A stretch of 64,000 bases of DNA from Pleurotus ostreatus/Saccharomyces cerevisiae fusant (lineage: Eukaryota; Opisthokonta). The stretch is from NCBI GenBank assembly GCA_024196135.1, contig JAMQCK010000058.1, forward strand, positions 49,101 to 113,100. Direction: 5' to 3'. The notes below the pieces were generated by a model. It made no database searches and had not been told where the DNA came from. It was given only the letters and a program-made list of their open reading frames with translations. A program made the position numbers and the translations under genes. Below, one piece after another: positions 56,968 to 64,000 of the stretch; the stretch's first letter is position 1; each line of letters opens with the position of its first letter.

Positions 56968-59900
56968 TTACTCTTCCTCCTCCGGCTCCTCCAGGACGTT
57001 ATGCAGCGGCGCGCCGTGGACATAGCGCCCCGGGCTCTCGCGTCCCGGCTCCAGCAGTGGGGGAGGTGGATCCAAGATGTCCAGTGGTGGTACGTCCGGA
57101 CGAGCCGCCAAGCCAGTCGCGTTCATCGGTGGCGCAGTCCCGACGGCGAGAGGTACCGGCCCGCGGACGGGGATCTTCGAAGGCGACGCCTGCCCGGCGC
57201 GCTCGCGCTCGCGGTACATCTCGATGAGACTCGCGGTCTTGCTCTTCGCGGCACCAGCGCCCGCGCCAGCACCGTTCGTTTGCGCGGGCGGCGTCTTCTG
57301 CCGCGGCTCGTCGTCGTAGTCGTTCACGTAGCTACCAGCCTTGACCGGCCGCAGCCCCGCGCCCTCTTCCGTGTCCGAGTCGGGAACGGTCGAGTCGAGC
57401 ATAGCGCTCTCGTCGGTGAGCCCGCTCTCAATTGATGGGCGTGGCGCGGCGTCTTGAGATACTGGGCGTCGCTCGGGGTGGAGGTCAAAGTAGGAGAGTT
57501 GGCGCTTCTTCTGCTGAATTGCGTCGAGCGCTGGGGAGCGGATGGACTCGTCATCGTCGTCGATATCGTCGTCGCCTCCGTAGCCGGACTGCTCGTCCTG
57601 CAACACCGACGCCGCATCGCGATCCGCTTCGCTCTCCGCGTAGTCGATGTCGGTGTACGCCTGACTCTCCGGCTCCTGTGCGCGAGAACGGTCGTCGCGG
57701 TGCGGGATGGTCTCAATCTCGTCGACGTCGTCCACGCTCGCGTGCGGGTCCTGGCCGTAGAAGTTGTCGACGTCGACGCTGTCCCGATGGACGCCGCGCA
57801 GCACCTCTTGCACCTCGCGACTCGCCAAGTCCGGGTCGTACGTGTTCGCGCGCGCGCCACCCGCCCGTGGTCGTGCCTCCGCGTCTTGCCCCGGCATCCG
57901 GTCTTGCCCCGCGATGAGGATGTCGACCCACGCGTCATCGTCCTTGTGCTTCTTCCCCTTGCCCGACGGCTCCCCATCGTCGCCCTCCTCGATCACTTGC
58001 GTCTCAAACTCGACCGGGTTGTACTCCGCCGGCGAGAGGGGCTGTCCGACAGTAGTCAGTCGAAAGCGAGACTTGCGACTCGCATCCTTCGCGTCGTCTT
58101 TCCCCCGCGACCGTGCACGCGCGACACCGAACTCGGTCGTACCTTCGCCAGACTCCGTACGCTCCCCGTCGTCCACTGGCGTTAGGCGGATGACCTTCGT
58201 CTCGCTGACGCGGTCGCCGCGCAGCATGCCCTCGAACTCGTGTTCCTTCTGCGATGTCGCTGAGCTCGGAGCGCGCTGGAGTTCGGGAACGTCGCCGACG
58301 TTGTATGGCTTGCCGTTGAGCGTCGCCGCTTGCTTCCACTTGCCGCCGCCCTTGCGACCTTTCGAAGGCATGGTGGCCGCGAAGGGCGCCTTGTTGGATG
58401 TCTTGACTGGTGTCGACGGAGAAGACTTGCTCGGGGACTTGCTGGGGGATGACGCAGGCGAAGAGCTGAATAGGGAGGGCAGGCGTTTCCGCTGATTATG
58501 ACCGCCGAGCATCAGGGCGAGTTGTTGTCGATACTCGTGAGGGACGAACTCCTCGAAGAGTATGAGGGTGCTGCCTTGGCGCGGGTCGTTCGAGTTGGAT
58601 GAGGAGGCGGGGAGGGGTGATGGACCACGACCGGCGATCGATGAAGAGGACGCTTGCAATGACTTGTACTCAACCTGACGCGAAGATTAGTCAAGTCCAA
58701 CGCGACACTCTAGTAAGCGCACCATTGCCCAGTTGCACTCTCGTGCAAGGTCGGCCTCTGAGAGCCCTCCCATGGACGGTCTTCGACGATGACGATCGGG
58801 CGTCCCTGGTGGATGCCCATCGGCAGGATGAGGCGGCACGGAAGCTGGAAGCAACGGCGTCAGGATGTATGATGAGTGCGCGCTTGAAGCGACGCACGTT
58901 CAGACGGTGTTTGCCAACCGCCGCACAGTAGGTCGCAATACACGTCGAGGAAGGACTCCTCAATTAGAACGTCCGGGCCTGCGGTGATCATTAGAATGGC
59001 CGTGAGCGATCGACCCTGACTGCTTACCGAGGACGGGTGCCGTGTCCCAGCCGAACGCAGGAAGGGACTGGGTGAAAGGTCAGCACAACGCGTCCTCCCC
59101 ATAAAACGATACGAGCACTGACCTTCTCCCTCTTCTTCAGTTTCTTCGTGAGCTCCGCGTGTCGCTCCTTAATCTCCTTCTCGTTCAGAGGATGTGCAGA
59201 CGCGCCGACGCCCAAAGGATTGTCGAGCGTGAACCGAAGACCTTCGTCGAGACCGTCGTCTCTGTCAACATGTTAAAACGTGCACTCAAGTGCGAACGAT
59301 GAGATGCCGAGGCGTATCGCTGGACAAGGCGCGTCGCCGCCCAATGCGGAGATGGGTCGCGTTCGCGCGCGATTTTGTCCACGACTTCCGTCATCGTGTA
59401 TCTTGTAAAGGGTACTCACCCTCTCAGGAACCCATCCGAGCTGAAGTCGTTCCATGAGATCGTTCCGCGCTTGACTTTGCGGGCCTACGAGGGGATGGTC
59501 CGTCAGCGTGGATGTTCGCGTCTCGGATGGGGAAGCTCCGCTTGCGCAAAGAACATCGGTAGCCTCCACAAAGAACGTCGATAGCCTCGGTAATGAAGAT
59601 CGACCCTCGCTGAAAGATCTGCTAGCGCAGCATGGCGATGCGCTCGCTGATATCCCGCTGGCGCACGCAGAGAAGAAATGGACTCACACTCCTCGCGCTC
59701 TCGCCCAGGTCAAACTTGAGTTTGTCCTGCACACCTTGCTCGTCGAAGCCGAGCGCTTCAAACTCGCCCCACTACAAACCATTAGTTTCGCCTTGATTTT
59801 CAAGTTTGGCCGCGACTTACCTTGAGATCGGTGAGGGACTTGAACTTATCGTCGTGTCCCTCGCTCGTCGTCAATGAAGGCGTGCTCGACAGGGGCGCGC

Positions 59901-62127
59901 CGCCCAAGTAGTCCCCGTACGGCGACGTGGTGCCCGTCGGGGAGAGATAGCTTGACTAGACAAAGTAGTCAGCGTACTTGTACACCTGACGATGCTAAGG
60001 CGGAAGCGAAACGCGCCACCCCCGCCAGCGCAGAGCGCGTTGGAGCTGAGCTTGGACGCCCGACGGGTCGATGTTGACGCATCGCTCGCGCCTCCGCCAT
60101 CGCCCCATCTCAACCACACTCACCACACCGTACTCCTTCACCCCGTTCCCCGCCGCAGGTGGCGTCGCAGGCACCGCGCCGGTCGGGAGATCGAGCCGCT
60201 TCTTGAAGTTGTCGCTGTACCGCGGCTCGCGGCCGCCGACGGTCATGCGCTCCCATTCGCGGGTCGCCGCGAGGGCGGTGGGTGGGTGGTTCGGGGCTGG
60301 GGAGGTAGGTCAGCGAGGTTGGGGAGGTAGGTCAGCGAGGTTGGGGAGGCGGATCAGCGAGGTTGGGGGACGATAGGTGGGGGGAGGGGAAGAGATGAGG
60401 GCTGGGAGTCGCGCGTAGACAAACGAACCGCGACGAGCGAGGCATGGTTGGACGATTTAAGCTCACCTGAGTACCCCCAGAGACTCCCGTTCTTGACAAG
60501 GTCGCTCTCGTAGGTCCGCACGTTGCGCCGCACGCTCATGAGCCGTACAACGCGCGCACCCTTGCGGGCTTCGAGGGCGCCAGGGCGGGTGGGGGCTGCC
60601 AAGGGGAGGTCAGCACGACATCGTGCAGGAAGGAAGCTGCGAGGGCGATGGGAAGGAAGCTTCGAGGGCGAGGGAAAGGCACGAGGGAAGATATAGTGAG
60701 GGGGGATTTGGGAATCGAGGGAGAGGGTCGAAAGGTGGTATGACGCTTTTCAATATTGAGATGAAGGTCGAGGAGGGGAACGACAACGCGCGTCGATGTC
60801 TTGTCTCGATCACCCTCCCTTCGCTGAATCCCATCTCCGAACCCCGCCCAGTCCACCTGAGCTCACACTACAACAGCAACTCACCTTCCCTTCTCGCCCT
60901 CCCCAGCGCGCCCGGGTACCCCGCGATCCACTCGCGCAATCGTGTCGGCGCGCCGCCAACCGTCTCCGCGTCCTGCGCGCGGAAGAAAGCCAGCAACAGG
61001 TGCTCCATGGCGGTGGTCGAGGCGAGGTATCTGGAGGAAGCATTAGTGGGGATGTCGGGGACGGTAACATGGGAAGGGGAGGACGAAGTCGTTGACGGCA
61101 GGACTGAAGGCGTATGAGGGAGGGAGGGACAGCGTCAAGTGAGGAGGATGGGAGACGTGGATGTAGGAGGAAGATTGACGCTTCGATCGCGTCGCAGGCA
61201 AGCTCATCGCTAGCTAAAGCCTCATGCAATGTGATCGACGAAACTCACCTCTCGTAGACCCCGCTAAACCCGGCTCCTTCCTTTCCGAGGCCGAATACCA
61301 ATGGTCCGAACAGCGGTGCCAAGCTCGGTGGCGTATGTCCCGATTTCGCGGAATGGGCGACGACACGGGAGAGGAGGGTAAGAAGGGCATGAAGGAGAGA
61401 GCGAAGAGCAGGGGGCAGTGGGCGTAGAAGCGCGTGGATATGTGTTGGAGGATAATGCTGGGCTGTAAACGACATTGATCAGGGGAAGACGACGAAAAGA
61501 ACATGATCGGCACGCACCTTCTTCATTCCTCGCCCACTCGTCGTAGTACGATAAGCTCAGCAGCCCCCTCTCTCCGTTCGCCCTGCGCACGCGCGCCATC
61601 CCCCATCGCAACACGAATCCCATCTCGTGCACGCCGGCACCGAACCGCACCTCCTCGCGCCAGCGCTTCTCGCGGTCCTCCTTCTCCTTCCCGATGCCGA
61701 TCACGCATGTCCCGAGGAACGCGTCAATGAGCCGATTAATCTTGGCGCGCGAGACGTCGAGCGCGAGCGCGGAGAAGATGAAGGGCGTCGAGGGCGCGCC
61801 GCGCGCGGTGAGCTCGGCGCAGAGCACGTCGGCGAGTGCGGCGGCCTGCGCGAGGCCGAGCGTTGTGCCCGGGCGGTAGGAGAGGTAGCCGTACTGCGGA
61901 GGCGGGGTGCTGGGGCCGGTGATGGCGCCGCCGCTGGGGGACGCGGGGAAGGCGGCGACGGAGACGGACGCGGAGGAGGAGCGCGGCGGGGGCGCGATGT
62001 GCAGCGGGAGGAAGGCGTGCGGGTCGGGTGGGGGCGGTGGGGGCGGGGCGTCGTCAAGGACGAGGGAGGGTGTGTCGGCGCGGGCGGCCTGGGACGTGGT
62101 GCGCGAACGGCTGAAGAAGGGTGCCAT
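56968..62127 (-). CDS. Msb1/Mug8-domain polarity protein (13 exons)
   Basis: Minus-strand exons 61518-62127, 61249-61462, 60885-61030, 60467-60595, 60124-60296, 59821-59955, 59688-59771, 59420-59484, 59123-59261, 59028-59067, 58898-58978, 58723-58805, 56968-58674; 1201 aa, every junction in phase. The N-terminal half has the Msb1/Mug8 domain: YLSYRPGTTLGLAQAAAL, STPFIFSALALDVSRAKIN, FVLRWGMARVRR, SAKSGHTPPSLAPLFGPLVF, MEHLLLAFFRAQ, then KFDLGESARSARKVKRGTIS, a lysine-rich helix (ELTKKLKKREK), and NWAMVEYKSLQ. The long last exon is Ser/Pro-rich and acidic, ending KSKTASLIEMYRERERAGQ and poly-Glu. Yeast Msb1 acts in bud-site growth and Rho GTPase polarity; mushroom orthologs are presumed to act in hyphal polarity. 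Promoter region to the right. Confidence 0.85.
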
Positions 62128-64000
62128 CCGCGGTTGTGAGGGAGGATGTTCTTCGCGCGTATGTGCTGCTGCTGTCGATCGCGCAGGTGATGACTGTCAG
62201 ACGAAGCGTCGAACGCCGGCGTCGTCGCTCGCGGCGCGCGTCCTTTTTGTCGGTCGGTCGCGGGGTCGGTAAAAGAAAGGAAGGTATGTGCGTGCGAAAG
62301 TCAAGGAGGAAGAAGCCGAAGGTGGTGATGATGGACGTCGGAGAGAAGGATGTAGTCGACAGCGAGCAGCGCGTCTATCGTCGTCGCCGTCGTCGCCGGC
62401 GAGCAGGTGGAAAATCAGGGAGCGCGAACGGCGAACGAATCGTCAGGCACCCGGCCCGGTGCCCGCCACGCGACGTGCCGGGCCCTTACTTTCTGGCTTA
62501 CGCTGCCATGAGGAGAGTCTGTCGCGTACTTTTCACGATGCAGCCCAATCTCCTCGACTAGATACGCATATCTCTGTACTCAATCAAGACGAAACGCTGT
62601 CAAACCTCTACCCTCACCGCCATCTATGAGCGTCAAGAATGTGTATCCCATCCACAGCGTCATGCATCCTTTCATGCCGTCCTACCTCGTGGACGGGCAG
62701 TGTCCGATCGTCGCATCTGGCATCATTCTGGTCAGTGCGCACCCCATCCATCGTCCTCTCCTCTCCCTCCCATCACTGCCGCGCCCGTCCGCCCGATCGA
62801 CTCGACCTGCTCTCACCCGCCGCCCGACCTCACACTCAGCCAACCCACCGATCCGGCTCACGTACTGCCCTGCCGCCCACTCTCACCAATCGACGTCACT
62901 CGCGCGCGTCATCCCGCCCGTCGTATATCAACTCAGCCCGCGTGTACTCACCCGCCCGCATATATCCACCTCGTTTACTCGTACTCTACCGCGCTCTCGT
63001 CGCCCGTCCGCTATCTCGCCATCGCATGCCGTGCTTATTGAATAAATCCTGATTCTACCTTGTAATGACCACCTCGACTACTACTGCAGAGATGGGTGAA
63101 CGAGTCGGCAGGTAAGAGTTACAAAAGTGAAGATCATGGGGATGACGGAAGGTAGAAGAAGTGGGGAGCAAGGGAGGAAGCACGAGCAACGCGAAGGGTC
63201 GGAAAGAGAAGGGAGGGAAAGGGGAATAAAGACGAAAGACGGGGAAAGTCGAAGGGGAAAGTAAAGTCGAAAGGAGCGAGCGCGAACGGAGGAAGGGGGA
63301 GAGAATCTGTGGTGGGGCAGATATAAGGGAGGAAGGGGGCGAAGGGGACGAAGTTCAAGACAAGAAAAGGAGGGGGATCGCAGGAAGGGTAGGGAAAGGG
63401 AGGGGGCGAAGGGAAGGGGAGGGGGGAGCAAGAGAGAAAGGGGTGGGGGGACGAGTAGAGGAGAAAAGGGAGCAAAAGTAGGGGGAGAGCGAAGAGAGGG
63501 GAAGGATTCAAGCGGGAGGGCGAAGAAAAGGCAGGAGCGCGAAGAGGAAGAAGGGAAGGGGGCGAAAATAAGGGAAGGGGGCGAAGGGGCGCAGAAAAGG
63601 AGAAGGGGGCGAAGGGGCGACGAATTTTCGCGAGGGGGGCAGTAGCGCGAGAGGAGGGAGTAGCCCGCGATAGCGCGTCCGCTACTGATGTTAAGTTGAT
63701 TTTACCAGCGCGCTACCTTCCCCTCACGTCGTTCAAGTCCCCCGTTCTTCCTTATACTCCACCCCCGCCACCTCTCCCTTACGCACTCCTCTCGCTCATA
63801 CCCCCTCCCCCTTTCGCCTTCTTACCCCCTCCCCCTCGCCCACGTCCCCCATCCCCCTCCCCTTCGTTCAAGTCCCCCCTCCCCCTCCCTTTTTCCCCCA
63901 CCCCCCCTTCACACGAAGCAACAGCAAAGGGTTTATATTCCGAAGCGCTCTACACTTAGCTACCTACCTACTCGTCCTACTTGTCCTACCTACTCGTCTA
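62128..64000. other. Right-end region, low-complexity from 63.1 kb
   Basis: 62128-62620 is the promoter side of the Msb1-domain gene. A short plus-strand frame from an ATG at 62626 (MSVKNVYPIHSVMHPFMPSY) followed by a GTCAGT donor-like site may be a first exon of an unseen gene, but nothing downstream confirms it. 63100-63690 is purine-rich (GGAAGGGGGCGAAGG type) and 63710-63960 pyrimidine-rich (CCCCCTCCCCC), like the 31-41 kb region. Confidence 0.35.

Overview
The window looks like a gene-dense, GC-rich Agaricomycete (basidiomycete) chromosome segment. Genes are cut by very short introns (about 44-65 bp, GT..AG), the proteins are of mushroom-type lineage-specific families, and one gene is a fungal Msb1/Mug8-domain polarity protein. 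All exon models below were built by hand from splice signals, reading-frame phase and comparison between paralogs inside the window. There is no transcript evidence.

Left part (1-24.2 kb): the dominant content is a family of about 600-residue proteins with a variant MYND zinc finger. Eight members lie here (332-2311 +, 2541-4927 +, 9516-11583 +, 11908-13713 +, 13776-15664 -, 17459-19381 +, 19772-21719 +, 22340-24203 +). Four more lie further right (42535-44410 -, 45448-47324 +, 47827-49709 + with an in-frame stop, 54393-56329 -). All share an approximately 430-residue helical N-terminal region with a W-x4-[HF]-P motif, a MYND finger whose first zinc site is split by a phase-0 intron, a second phase-1 intron, and a C-terminal domain usually ending in a [LR]P-[FMVL]-[TS]-Y-type strand. 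Between them sit an uncharacterised fungal protein (6353-7927 -) and a small protein whose N-terminus copies the histone H3 tail (8249-8670 +).

Middle (24.4-41.7 kb): two BTB/POZ units in tandem on the minus strand, the upstream one frameshifted, possibly expressed as one fused gene. A decayed BTB copy lies at 30.6-30.9 kb. A heptad-repeat coiled-coil gene (27739-30094 +) has a shorter paralog at 40924-41698 + with the same 26-nt first exon. The two paralogs flank about 10 kb of gene-poor, minisatellite-rich, strand-asymmetric DNA with an inverted repeat pair.

Right part (41.7-64 kb): four MYND genes (N, O and P in one group, Q diverged), a 992-residue nuclear-looking coiled-coil protein (50748-53726 +), and a 13-exon Msb1/Mug8-domain gene (56968-62127 -). 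The window ends in purine/pyrimidine low-complexity DNA.

The tandem zinc-finger and BTB families look like birth-and-death paralogs: intact copies, a nonsense allele, a frameshifted copy and a relic are all present. Their function cannot be read from sequence beyond zinc binding and protein-protein interaction.
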